From: Rhodopseudomonas pseudopalustris
GTDB lineage: Bacteria > Pseudomonadota > Alphaproteobacteria > Rhizobiales > Xanthobacteraceae
Direction of reading: 5' to 3'
Assembly: GCF_900110435.1 (NCBI RefSeq)
Contig: NZ_FODT01000003.1
Span: forward strand, 186,001-250,000
Length of the DNA: 64,000 nucleotides
The first letter of the stretch is position 1; each line of letters opens with the position of its first letter. Both the position numbers and the translations under genes were made by a program. Below the pieces are notes generated by a model. The model made no database searches and was not told the origin of the DNA. It saw only the letters and a list, made by a program, of their open reading frames with translations. Below, in pieces: positions 39,210-46,691 of this stretch.

Positions 39210-39736
39210 CACGCCACCTCCGGACGGCCGCTGCTGGCGCCTGCCGAGTGACCGATCTCGCGCAGCTTCGCGCCCAGCGCAACGCCGTCGAGCCGCTTGA
39301 TCGGCAACGCCGTAAAGACGGAGATCCGGTTTTTCATGAAGCGGAACGCCTGCACGAAGGCGCGCTCCTTCTCGATGTCGCTGCCTTCAACGGCCGCAGG
39401 ATCGTCGATACCCCAATGCGCCGTCATCGGCTGACCGGGCCATAACGGGCAGGCTTCGCCGGCGGCGTTGTCACAGACGGTGAACACGAAATCCATCACC
39501 GGGGCATCCGGGGCGGCGAATTCGAGCCAACTCTTCGAGCGAAGCTGGTCGGTCGGGTAGTTGCTGTCCGCAAGGACTTTCAGCGCGAGCGGATTGACCG
39601 TGCCCTTAGGCTGGCTGCCGGCCGAGAAGGCGTTGAATCGGCCAGCGCCATCCTTGCGCAGGATGCTTTCGGCGAGGATCGATCGGGCGGTGTTGCCTGT
39701 GCAGAGAAACAGCACATTGAAGATGCGGTCAGACAT
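39209..39736 (-). CDS. arsC2: Arsenate reductase, low-molecular-weight phosphatase type
   Basis: The 175-residue protein belongs to the LMW tyrosine phosphatase-like ArsC group. The P-loop VLFLCTGNTARS is the CX5R catalytic loop (Cys 12, Arg 18). The redox pair is in FTVCDNAAGEACPLWPGQP, and HWGIDDPAA provides the late Asp region. Such enzymes use thioredoxin or glutathione. The start is ATG 39736 (MSDRIF), eight bases inside the arsR gene. The stop overlaps the next arsC. The LMW enzyme may serve different redox partners from its neighbour. Confidence 0.92.
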   Translation of the reverse strand: MSDRIFNVLFLCTGNTARSILAESILRKDGAGRFNAFSAGSQPKGTVNPLALKVLADSNYPTDQLRSKSWLEFAAPDAPVMDFVFTVCDNAAGEACPLWPGQPMTAHWGIDDPAAVEGSDIEKERAFVQAFRFMKNRISVFTALPIKRLDGVALGAKLREIGHSAGASSGRPEVA

Positions 39737-40085
39737 CGGCGCTTTCCTTCGGCGAACAGCACGGCTGAAGATCGGCAATCAGCGGCGCGCACAATTCGGG
39801 GCGGCCGCCGCAGCAATCCTTGATCAGAAACAGCGTGACCTCCTGAAACCGTTTCAGGTCGGCGCGATAGACGATCGAGCGGCTGCGCCGCTGCGCGTTG
39901 ATAAGTCCGGCGCGAGCGAGGATCGCCAGATGCGACGACATCGTGTTCTGCGGCACCGCCAGCGCCTCGGCGATCGCGCCGGCCGCAAGCCCCTCCGGCT
40001 CGTTGGCCGCCAGCAGCCGAAACGCCTCCAGCCGCGTTGATTGCGCCAGCGCCCCGAGGGCCAGGATTGCTTCTTCTGATTCCAT
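39729..40085 (-). CDS. arsR: ArsR-family repressor with C-terminal cysteines (second of three)
   Basis: The 118-residue protein has ALAQSTRLEAFRLL and the helix-turn-helix GAIAEALAVPQNTMSSHLAILARAGLI. There is no CxC in the recognition helix. Cysteines cluster at the C-terminus (KDCCGG, ELC, QPCCSP), as in ArsR types that bind arsenite at the tail. It starts the minus-strand arsR-arsC2-arsC-acr3 block and overlaps arsC2 by eight bases. A GATAT-type inverted repeat sits directly in front. The start is ATG 40085; the leader before it is short and lacks a clear ribosome site. Confidence 0.9.
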   Translation of the reverse strand: MESEEAILALGALAQSTRLEAFRLLAANEPEGLAAGAIAEALAVPQNTMSSHLAILARAGLINAQRRSRSIVYRADLKRFQEVTLFLIKDCCGGRPELCAPLIADLQPCCSPKESADV

Positions 40086-40105
40086 ATATCCAGACTTATC
40101 GATAT
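40086..40105. promoter_or_regulatory. Candidate ArsR operator at the minus-strand ars promoter
   Basis: ATATC and GATAT form five-base arms around ten bases, directly upstream of the arsR start. A TATAAT hexamer on the minus strand (40109-40104) is close by, so a bound repressor would cover the promoter. Confidence 0.4.
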
Positions 40106-40150
40106 TATATCCGGAGTCAAGCATTCGCCGCGGTTTTTATTTCGATGATG

Positions 40151-40162
40151 CTAGAAATATAG
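40151..40162. promoter_or_regulatory. Candidate ArsR operator half-element upstream of third arsR
   Basis: The ten bases CTAGAAATAT at 40151-40160 recur as an exact inverse at 40539-40548 upstream of arsM. The site lies about 40 bases before the arsR start at 40199, the position expected for an autoregulatory operator. Confidence 0.5.
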
Positions 40163-40198
40163 TTTGACGGACGTCGGGTTCGAGAGCAGTTTCGCGCG

Positions 40199-40516
40199 AT
40201 GAAGATCGATGACGTCGCCAAGAAATTCGAAGCGCTGGGCAACCCGACCAGGCTCAAGATCTACCGGACGCTGGTGCGCGCCGGTGAGGCCGGAACGCCG
40301 GTCGGCCGGCTGCAGGAGCGGCTCAAAATAGCGCCCTCGACGTTGTCGCATCATCTGAAGACGCTGGTTTCCGCTGGACTGATCCGCCAGGTGCGCGACG
40401 CAACGACACTGAACTGTCACGCGAATTACGACGTGATGCGCGGCCTGATGGACTTCATGGTGGCGGAATGCTGCGCCGACGCTGTCGAACTGAAGGATAC
40501 CAAGTCGGCCGCCTGA
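40199..40516 (+). CDS. arsR: ArsR-family repressor (third of three)
   Basis: The 105-residue winged-helix protein has KKFEALGNPTRLKIYRTLVRAG, LQERLKIAPSTLSHHLKTLVSAGLI and NCHANYDVMRGLMDFMVAECC. The only cysteines are in the dimerisation and C-terminal part (NC and ECC), so its metal site differs from the other two ArsR proteins here. It starts the plus-strand arsR-arsM pair. The same ten-base element flanks it on both sides, which suggests control of both itself and arsM. The 96-base gap to arsM holds its own operator-like site. Confidence 0.9.
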   Translation: MKIDDVAKKFEALGNPTRLKIYRTLVRAGEAGTPVGRLQERLKIAPSTLSHHLKTLVSAGLIRQVRDATTLNCHANYDVMRGLMDFMVAECCADAVELKDTKSAA

Positions 40517-40537
40517 ATTTCTCGGGCGCATTTATTT

Positions 40538-40555
40538 GATATTTCTAGTTATATC
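40538..40555. promoter_or_regulatory. Candidate ArsR operator upstream of arsM
   Basis: GATAT and ATATC form inverted arms around TTCTAGTT. The block contains ATATTTCTAG, the exact inverse of the element at 40151-40160. It sits about 60 bases upstream of the arsM start, in a locally AT-rich stretch. Confidence 0.5.
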
Positions 40556-40612
40556 GAAATAAAGACCGCCGCAGTTCGTCGTCTTGCAAAGTCAACCGAG
40601 AGGAGACCTCTG

Positions 40613-41428
40613 ATGCCGACCACCGAGATTACCGAAATCGTCCGCGAGAAATATGCCGCGGCCGCCACCCGCGCCGGATCGTGCTGCGGCGCCCCTGCCC
40701 TCGACAATGTCAGTCCGATCACCAGCAATCTCTACGACGCTGCGGAGGCCGAGGGACTGCCCGCCGAAGCGATGCTGGCCTCGCTCGGCTGCGGCAATCC
40801 CACCGCGCTGGCGGAGCTGAAACCGGGCGAGACCGTGCTTGATCTCGGCTCCGGCGGCGGCATCGACGTGCTGCTGTCGGCGCGCCGGGTCGGCCCGACC
40901 GGCAGGGCCTACGGCCTCGACATGACCGACGAGATGCTGGCGCTGGCGCGCGAGAACCAGCGCAAGGCCGGCGCAGAGAACGTCGAGTTTCTCAAAGGCC
41001 AGATCGAACAAATCCCGCTTCCGGACAATTCCGTCGACGTGATCATCTCGAACTGCGTGATCAACCTGTCCGGCGACAAGGACCGCGTGCTGCGCGAGGC
41101 CTTCCGTGTATTGAAGCCCGGCGGACGCTTCGCCGTCTCCGACGTGGTGACGCGCGGCGAGATTCCGGAGGCGCTGCGCAGCGACATCCTGCTCTGGGTC
41201 GGCTGCCTCGCCGGCGCGCTGGACGAGAAGGACTACGCGGCAAAGCTCACAGCGGCCGGCTTCGACGCCGTCTCGATCGAGCCGACCCGGATCTACCAGG
41301 TCGAGGATGCCCGCGAGTTCCTCACCGGCAAGGGCATCGACGTCGACGCGGTCGCGCCGCAGATCGACGGCAAGTTCTTCAGCGCCTTCGTCCGCGCGAC
41401 CAAGCCAGCGTCGCGCTGCTGCGGCTGA
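40613..41428 (+). CDS. arsM: Arsenite S-adenosylmethionine methyltransferase ArsM
   Basis: ArsM methylates As(III) stepwise to methylated, partly volatile forms. The 271-residue product has the class I methyltransferase fold with [14 protein letters not shown] (SAM motif I), [10 protein letters not shown] and [13 protein letters not shown]. The three conserved arsenic-binding cysteines appear to be Cys60 (LGCGNP), Cys148 (SNCVIN) and Cys198 (WVGCLAG). Extra CC pairs occur at residues 24-25 and at the C-terminus (SRCCG). AGGAG stands before ATG 40613. The protein closely resembles R. palustris ArsM, a characterised enzyme. Its product would be a substrate for an ArsP-type exporter. Confidence 0.95.
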   Translation: MPTTEITEIVREKYAAAATRAGSCCGAPALDNVSPITSNLYDAAEAEGLPAEAMLASLGCGNPTALAELKPGETVLDLGSGGGIDVLLSARRVGPTGRAYGLDMTDEMLALARENQRKAGAENVEFLKGQIEQIPLPDNSVDVIISNCVINLSGDKDRVLREAFRVLKPGGRFAVSDVVTRGEIPEALRSDILLWVGCLAGALDEKDYAAKLTAAGFDAVSIEPTRIYQVEDAREFLTGKGIDVDAVAPQIDGKFFSAFVRATKPASRCCG

Positions 41429-41450
41429 CAGATCGCCGAAATCATTCGCG

Positions 41451-41479
41451 CGGGCGCCGGACACAAATCCCGGCGCCCG
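41451..41479. terminator. GC-rich hairpin between arsM and the lyase gene
   Basis: The arms CGGGCGCCGG and CCGGCGCCCG enclose nine bases between two convergent genes. There is no strong T run on either side, so termination is plausible but not certain. Confidence 0.5.
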
Positions 41480-41498
41480 ATGTTGAAATCGCCAGCCC

Positions 41499-42947
41499 TT
41501 ACAGGCTGTCGCCGAAGTCCTCGCGGAACTTGGCCACCAGCTTGTTCTGCCAGTCCGACACCGGCTTCAGCAGCCCGTAGAAGAACCGCAGCACTTCCGG
41601 CTCCTCGACGAAGGTCAGGCCGCCGATCAGCTTGCGGTTGTCGTACAGCCAGGCGATGCGGTCGACCGCGTATTTGACCTGCGACAGCGTGAACACGCGG
41701 CGCGGCAGCGCCAGCCGCACCAGCTCCATATTGGCGAAGATCTCGGTGCCGTCCGGCTCGCGCTGTTCCGACAGCGTGCCGCGTTCCATGCCGCGGATGC
41801 CCGAGGCGATATACAGCGCCGCGGCCAGTGCACCGGCCGGATATTGCGACTGCGGGATGTGGTCGACGAAGCGCTTGGCGTCGACGTGGCAGCCGAGGCC
41901 GCCGGCCGGGGTGATCACCGGAACGCCGCGCTCGGTGAGCTGATCGACCATGTAGCCGATGAATTGCGGCCCCTGGTTGATCATCTCCTCGTCCATGGTC
42001 TCGTCCAGACCGACGGTGAGCGCTTCCATCTCGCGCACCGACATGCCGCCATAGGTGAGGAAGCCCTCATACAGCGGCACCAGCGGCCGCATCTTCTGAT
42101 AGGTCGCCTGGTCGCGAATACAGATGCCGCCACCGCGGGCGCAGCCGAGTTTTCGCGCGGAGAAGTAAATGATATCGCAGAGGTCGGCGGTACGGCGGGT
42201 GATCTCGCGGATCGACAGCGCCTTGCAGTGATCCTCACGGGTCTTGTTGAAGTAGAGGTTGTCGGCCAAAAGGCTGGCGTCGAGCACCAGCGGAATGCCG
42301 TGCTCCTTGCAGACGTTGCTGACGTCGGCGAGGTTGGCCAGCGAGAACGGCTGGCCGCCGATCAGATTGGTGCCGCTCTCCATCCGGACGAACGCGATCT
42401 TGTCGGCGCCGTGCTTCTCGATCACCGCGCGCAGCTTGGCGATGTCCATATTGCCTTTGAACGGGTTGACGCTGACCACTTCGAGGCCGGCGTCGGTCAC
42501 CAGTTCTTCGACCGTACCGCCCTGCAGCGTGATGTGCGCCTTGGTGGTGGTGAAGTGATAGTTCATCGGCACCACTTTGCCGGGCGACACCAGCACCTTG
42601 GCGAGGATGTGCTCGCAGGCCCGGCCCTGATGCGTCGGCAGGAAGTAGTGCATCCCGAAGATTTCGCGCAGCTTGTCCTCGAGGCGGGTATAGGTCGCGC
42701 TGCCGGCATAGGAATCGTCGGCGATCAGCATCGCCGCCTGCTGGCGGTCGCTCATCGCGTTGACGCCGGAGTCGGTGAGCATGTCGAGGAAGACGTCGTC
42801 GTTCTTCAGCAGGAAGGTGTTGTTGCCGGCTTCGGTGATCTTCTCGAGGCGGCGCTCGACCGGCGGCAGGCTGAGCTTCTGCACGATCCGCACCTTGTGC
42901 ATCTCGAGCGGCACCGTTTCATTGCCGTAGAACTTCACTGTCGCCAT
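41499..42947 (-). CDS. Tryptophanase/tyrosine phenol-lyase family PLP enzyme
   Basis: This PLP-dependent beta-eliminating lyase of 482 residues belongs to the family that splits tryptophan or tyrosine to indole or phenol plus pyruvate and ammonia. Visible elements are MSDRQQAAMLIADDSYAGS, the cofactor segment LPTHQGRACEHIL, LVLDASLLADN and SARKLGCARGGG with the presumed Schiff-base Lys. PLYEGFLTYGGMSVREMEAL and QYPAGALAAALYIASGIRGME follow. Several usual active-site stretches differ, so substrate is uncertain. The start at ATG 42947 has GGAGG nine bases upstream; an ATG at 42956 would abut that site. It is convergent with arsM. Confidence 0.85.
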   Translation of the reverse strand: MATVKFYGNETVPLEMHKVRIVQKLSLPPVERRLEKITEAGNNTFLLKNDDVFLDMLTDSGVNAMSDRQQAAMLIADDSYAGSATYTRLEDKLREIFGMHYFLPTHQGRACEHILAKVLVSPGKVVPMNYHFTTTKAHITLQGGTVEELVTDAGLEVVSVNPFKGNMDIAKLRAVIEKHGADKIAFVRMESGTNLIGGQPFSLANLADVSNVCKEHGIPLVLDASLLADNLYFNKTREDHCKALSIREITRRTADLCDIIYFSARKLGCARGGGICIRDQATYQKMRPLVPLYEGFLTYGGMSVREMEALTVGLDETMDEEMINQGPQFIGYMVDQLTERGVPVITPAGGLGCHVDAKRFVDHIPQSQYPAGALAAALYIASGIRGMERGTLSEQREPDGTEIFANMELVRLALPRRVFTLSQVKYAVDRIAWLYDNRKLIGGLTFVEEPEVLRFFYGLLKPVSDWQNKLVAKFREDFGDSL

Positions 42948-43218
42948 GTCACACATCCTCCCCCGACCCGCACCACGCGGGGGCTTCGGCTTATCGAGCG
43001 GGCCGGGAAACCGAATTGAGCCCGATCAAACGAGCGGCGGGCAGCGTTAACAAATCGGTGCAGGGAGACCGCAGGCGAAACAAATCCCTACCGCGACGAA
43101 ACCAAATTCGAGGATCGACGAAAACGTCCTGAAACGGATCCCAAGGTACTGATAACGCCAACAAGTCGCCGAACAGGCGCTGGCGAACACAACAGGGCGT
43201 TCAAACAGGGGACCGACC

Positions 43219-43917
43219 ATGACCCATTTCAGGCTCTCTCGCCGTGCCGCAGCGATCGCCGCCTTGGCGATCGGCGCGGTCGCATTCTCCGGCGCGGCCG
43301 AGGCGACCCAGCCGCTTCCCTTCCCGTTTTTGCCGCTGCTGCCGCAGCCGGCCGCGCTGCAGCCGGCGCCGTTCGTGCCGCAGGTCCAGGCCCTGCCGCA
43401 GAGGGACGAAGACGCTGCGCCCGCCGAACTGCCGGCCCGGCTGAAGCGCCAGACCGTCAGTTACGCCACCCATGAGGCGCCGGGCACGATCATCATCGAT
43501 ACGCCGAACACCCATCTCTATTACGTCCTCGGCGGCGGCCGGGCGATCCGCTACGGCATCGGCGTCGGCCGCGACGGCTTCACCTGGTCGGGCACGCAAT
43601 CGATCACCAAGAAGGCGGAATGGCCGGACTGGACCCCGCCGCCGGAGATGATCGCGCGCCAGCCTTATCTGCCGCGCCACATGGCCGGCGGCCCCGGCAA
43701 CCCGCTCGGCGCCCGCGCGATGTATCTCGGCGGCACGATCTACCGCATCCACGGCACCAACGCGCCATCGACGATCGGGACGCATGTCTCATCCGGCTGC
43801 ATCCGGCTGACCAATGAGGATGTGAGCGACCTGTATTCGCGGGTCAGCGTCGGCGCCAAGGTGATCGTGTTGCCGGACAGCCGCCGCGCCGACAACAGCA
43901 GCGGCCGCCGCGGTTAG
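43219..43917 (+). CDS. L,D-transpeptidase (ErfK/YbiS/YnhG family)
   Basis: The exported 232-residue protein has a signal peptide (ALAIGAVAFSGAAEA) and a proline-rich spacer. The YkuD catalytic domain runs from about residue 90 to 220. The signature is YRIHGTN followed by STIGTHVSSGCIRLTNEDV, giving the catalytic Cys and His. ARAMYLGG precedes it. Such enzymes form 3-3 crosslinks in peptidoglycan or attach proteins to it. It stands alone; about 270 bases upstream show no gene. Confidence 0.92.
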   Translation: MTHFRLSRRAAAIAALAIGAVAFSGAAEATQPLPFPFLPLLPQPAALQPAPFVPQVQALPQRDEDAAPAELPARLKRQTVSYATHEAPGTIIIDTPNTHLYYVLGGGRAIRYGIGVGRDGFTWSGTQSITKKAEWPDWTPPPEMIARQPYLPRHMAGGPGNPLGARAMYLGGTIYRIHGTNAPSTIGTHVSSGCIRLTNEDVSDLYSRVSVGAKVIVLPDSRRADNSSGRRG

Positions 43918-44127
43918 CAGCCGGCGAAAGATCCGATTGGAAATGGCGCGGGTGACCGCGCCATTCTGCTTTTCCGGCCGTTGCCGGCGTGGCCCGTGCG
44001 ACACAGCGGCGATGCCGAATGGCAAGGTTACCACAATTTCATGGGCGTCTCTTGGTCCGAACCGCCGCGCTGCTGGCGCCTCATGGCGGGCGCCTGTATG
44101 GTCCGGCTCGTTTGAACCGGGGAATTG

Positions 44128-45663
44128 ATGCGTTTCAAGCCTGTCCTGATCGCGTTGGCGATCGTCGTGATTTCATTCGTCGTGACGCTGAAGGCGTTCG
44201 ACTGGTTGTCGCCCCGTGCGCTCAGCCCGCCGACGCTGCAGGCGCTCGCCCCGCTTCCGGCGATCCGTCCGTCCTCGGTGGTGGTGCCGGTGTCGATTCC
44301 GCTGACCGCGATCCGCGATCTGGTCGATCGGACAGCGCCGCGCAATTTCGCCGGCAAGGCCGACAACCCGATGCCGCAGCTGGTGCAGAACGCCGACATC
44401 AACTGGACCGTGGCGCGCGGCGCCGTTGCCGTGAGGGGCGCATCCGAGCAGGTCTCGGTGACCGCGCCACTGACCGGCACGCTGTCCGCCAAGGGCTCGC
44501 TCTCGACCAGCGCGCAGGGGCAGGTCGGCGATGCGCTCGGCAAGCTGTTCGGCGACAAGGTCGCCAAGCAGGTCGGCGTCAATATCAAGTCGTTCAGCGC
44601 CAATGGCGAGATCAAGGGTACGATCGCGATCACGGCGAAGCCGAAGGTGCTGCCGGACTGGCATGTCGATCCGAATCTCAGCGCGCAGGTGATCCTGTCC
44701 GACTCCAACGTCGCGATCGGCGGCGCGCGCATCAACGTGCCGGCGCAGGTCAAGCCGGTGATCGACAAGGCGGTCAACGACCAAGTCAGCCAGTTGCAGC
44801 AGACCATCCGCAACGACGGTGCGCTCGAGCGCAGCGCGCGACGCGAATGGGCCCGGATCTGCCGCTCGATTCCGTTGCAGGGCGCCGGCGTGCCGAACGG
44901 CTTCTGGCTCGAACTGCGTCCGACCAAGGCGCTCGCGGCTCAGCCGCAGATCGACGCCGCCACCGTGGCGCTGACGCTCGGCATCGTCGCGGAAAGCCGG
45001 ATCACCACCGCGCCCACCAAGCCGGAGTGCCCGTTCCCGGCGGCGCTGGAGATGGTCGCGCCCAACAGCACCGGCGTGAAGGTGGCGGTGCCGATCGATA
45101 TTCCGTTCCAGGAGCTCGATCGCGTCATCGAGCCACAATTCGTCGGGCGCACCTTTCCGGAAAACGGCAGCGGCAATGCCGCCATTACAGTCAAGCGCGT
45201 CAAGGTCGCCGCCAGCGGCGACCGGCTGCTGGTGTCGATGCTGGTCGACGCGAAAGAGAAGAGCTGGTTCGGCTTCGGCGGCGAAGCCACGCTGCACATC
45301 TGGGGCCGCCCGGTGCTCAACCAGGAGGATCAGACGTTGCGGCTGTCCGACATGCAACTCGCGGTCGAATCCGAGGCGGCGTTCGGCCTGCTCGGCGAAG
45401 CGGCCCGCGCCGCTGTCCCCTATCTGCAAAAGGCGATCTCCGATCGCGCCGTGTTCGATCTCAAGGCGGACTCCGCGAACGTGCAGCGCCGGATCGGGGC
45501 GGTGATCGCGACCTATCAACGCAACGAGGATGGCCTGCGGATTTCGTCGGAGATTTCCAGCCTGCGGCTGACCGATCTCGCCTTCGACTCCAACATGCTG
45601 CGGGTCACGGCCGAGGCCAACGGCATCCTCGAAGTGACGGTCACCAAGCTCAAGGCCCCCTGA
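44128..45663 (+). CDS. DUF4403 family protein
   Basis: This 511-residue protein has one N-terminal membrane anchor (about residues 4-24) and a long periplasmic part. The pattern matches DUF4403, a family of two repeated beta-rich lobes: VSIPLTAIRDLVDRTAPR in the first lobe and VPIDIPFQELDRVIEPQFVGRTF in the second. The spacing suggests a tandem BPI/TULIP-like lipid-binding fold, but that is inference. The start is ATG 44128 with GGGG five bases upstream; a TTG at 44125 is also in frame. A strong hairpin follows. Confidence 0.8.
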   Translation: MRFKPVLIALAIVVISFVVTLKAFDWLSPRALSPPTLQALAPLPAIRPSSVVVPVSIPLTAIRDLVDRTAPRNFAGKADNPMPQLVQNADINWTVARGAVAVRGASEQVSVTAPLTGTLSAKGSLSTSAQGQVGDALGKLFGDKVAKQVGVNIKSFSANGEIKGTIAITAKPKVLPDWHVDPNLSAQVILSDSNVAIGGARINVPAQVKPVIDKAVNDQVSQLQQTIRNDGALERSARREWARICRSIPLQGAGVPNGFWLELRPTKALAAQPQIDAATVALTLGIVAESRITTAPTKPECPFPAALEMVAPNSTGVKVAVPIDIPFQELDRVIEPQFVGRTFPENGSGNAAITVKRVKVAASGDRLLVSMLVDAKEKSWFGFGGEATLHIWGRPVLNQEDQTLRLSDMQLAVESEAAFGLLGEAARAAVPYLQKAISDRAVFDLKADSANVQRRIGAVIATYQRNEDGLRISSEISSLRLTDLAFDSNMLRVTAEANGILEVTVTKLKAP

Positions 45664-45752
45664 TCCGACCGCGCGACGCGGCGATCATAGATCAGTCGAA
45701 AAGAAACGCCGAGCGGCGGAGAGCCACTCGGCGAAGTCGTCTCTCAAACGGG

Positions 45753-45787
45753 GCGTCCGGACGCGCAAGGCGTCCGGACGCTTTCTT
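45753..45787 (+). terminator. Hairpin terminator, possibly bidirectional
   Basis: The arms GCGTCCGGAC and GTCCGGACGC enclose nine bases and are followed by TTTCTT. A second hairpin (CGCCGAG with CTCGGCG) lies just before it. It sits between the DUF4403 gene and the convergent PRC-barrel gene. Confidence 0.75.
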
Positions 45788-45798
45788 ATGACTTGTTA

Positions 45799-46332
45799 TT
45801 ACGACTTGCCGTAGGTGAACTCCGGCATCCCCTTCAGCTCGTCCTTGGTGGCGTTGAACACCGCGTGGTCCGGATACCAGCGATCGGCCGTGGTGCTGGT
45901 GTTCGCTGCCGAGCCCGTGGTTGTCGTCGTCGTTGCGGTGCCCGACGGAGTCGTGGTGGTCGACTTGTTCATCGCAGTGTTCGACGAGACCGGGGTGTCG
46001 ACGAACTTGATCTTGTCGAACGCGATCGCGACGTCACGCTGGCCGACGCCGAGGAAACCGCCGACGCCGATCACAACCGCCTGAACGCGGCCGGAATTGT
46101 CGAGCAGCACTTCGCTGATGTCGCCGAGCTTCTCATTGGCCTGGTTGTAGACGTTCAAGCCGACGAGCTTCGACGCGCGCCACTGCCCCGCATGCGAGGA
46201 GGCTGCAGCCGACGTGGTCGTCGACTTCGACATCGTGGCCGAATTGTCGGTCGCGGCCGGCGACTGCGCGAAAGCGGCGGTCGCGAGCAGCGTGGTGCCG
46301 AGCAAGCCGGCCAGAACGGATTTGGTATTCAT
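45799..46332 (-). CDS. Exported PRC-barrel domain protein
   Basis: The 177-residue protein has a signal peptide (SVLAGLLGTTLLATAAFAQS) and two serine/threonine-rich linkers. A central PRC-barrel at about residues 50-115 reads WRASKLVGLNVYNQANEKLGDISEVLLD then VQAVVIGVGGFLGVGQRDVAI. The C-terminal segment WYPDHAVFNATKDELK is common in rhizobial members. A GGAAC-N16-CGTT motif lies 40 bases upstream, so expression is probably part of the EcfG general stress response. The molecular role is unknown. Confidence 0.9.
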   Translation of the reverse strand: MNTKSVLAGLLGTTLLATAAFAQSPAATDNSATMSKSTTTSAAASSHAGQWRASKLVGLNVYNQANEKLGDISEVLLDNSGRVQAVVIGVGGFLGVGQRDVAIAFDKIKFVDTPVSSNTAMNKSTTTTPSGTATTTTTTGSAANTSTTADRWYPDHAVFNATKDELKGMPEFTYGKS

Positions 46333-46371
46333 TTTGTAGTGCCCTCCATGTTTATCGAATGGTCCCTCTCA

Positions 46372-46396
46372 AACGAGCTGGTCTGCGCACAGTTCC
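46372..46396 (-). promoter_or_regulatory. EcfG (general stress) promoter upstream of the PRC-barrel gene
   Basis: Read on the minus strand, GGAAC at 46396-46392 and CGTT at 46375-46372 are separated by exactly 16 bases. This matches the alphaproteobacterial EcfG consensus GGAAC-N16/17-CGTT. The distance to the start codon (about 40 bases) fits. Confidence 0.75.
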
Positions 46397-46691
46397 ATGG
46401 GCGGATCGTTTTATTGGTGTTCGATTCAGCAGGGTGTTTGCGCTCGGCGTCGAAAAGACAAAGCAAATTCCGAACGCAACGCGACCACACGACGCGGCAA
46501 AACATCCCCCGCCACGATGTGACGAGGATGCCGGCGTTCTCAACAGCGTCACGCAATCAGTTTGTTAGTTGAGGACAATCGCGAAAAGCGATGCCGGGAT
46601 ACAGGTTCCGCTGGAAATTGTGACTTCACGACGACAATTGTTCGCGTCGCAGAGCTTCGGGAACTGCAGCGCATCGACGTGACGTGCCGTC
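46397..46691. other. Intergenic region without a recognised gene
   Basis: About 300 bases between the PRC-barrel promoter and the end of the membrane protein gene hold only short open frames with no family resemblance. No tRNA, palindrome or second promoter pair was recognised. Confidence 0.5.

Noticed and set aside
40104-40120. TTGACT and TATAAT hexamers on the minus strand before arsR
   Set aside because: They are only five bases apart and cannot form one promoter. TATAAT alone may still be a -10 element.
42957-43218. Gene-free stretch between the lyase and L,D-transpeptidase genes
   Set aside because: Examined for small genes, palindromes and promoter motifs; nothing convincing was seen.
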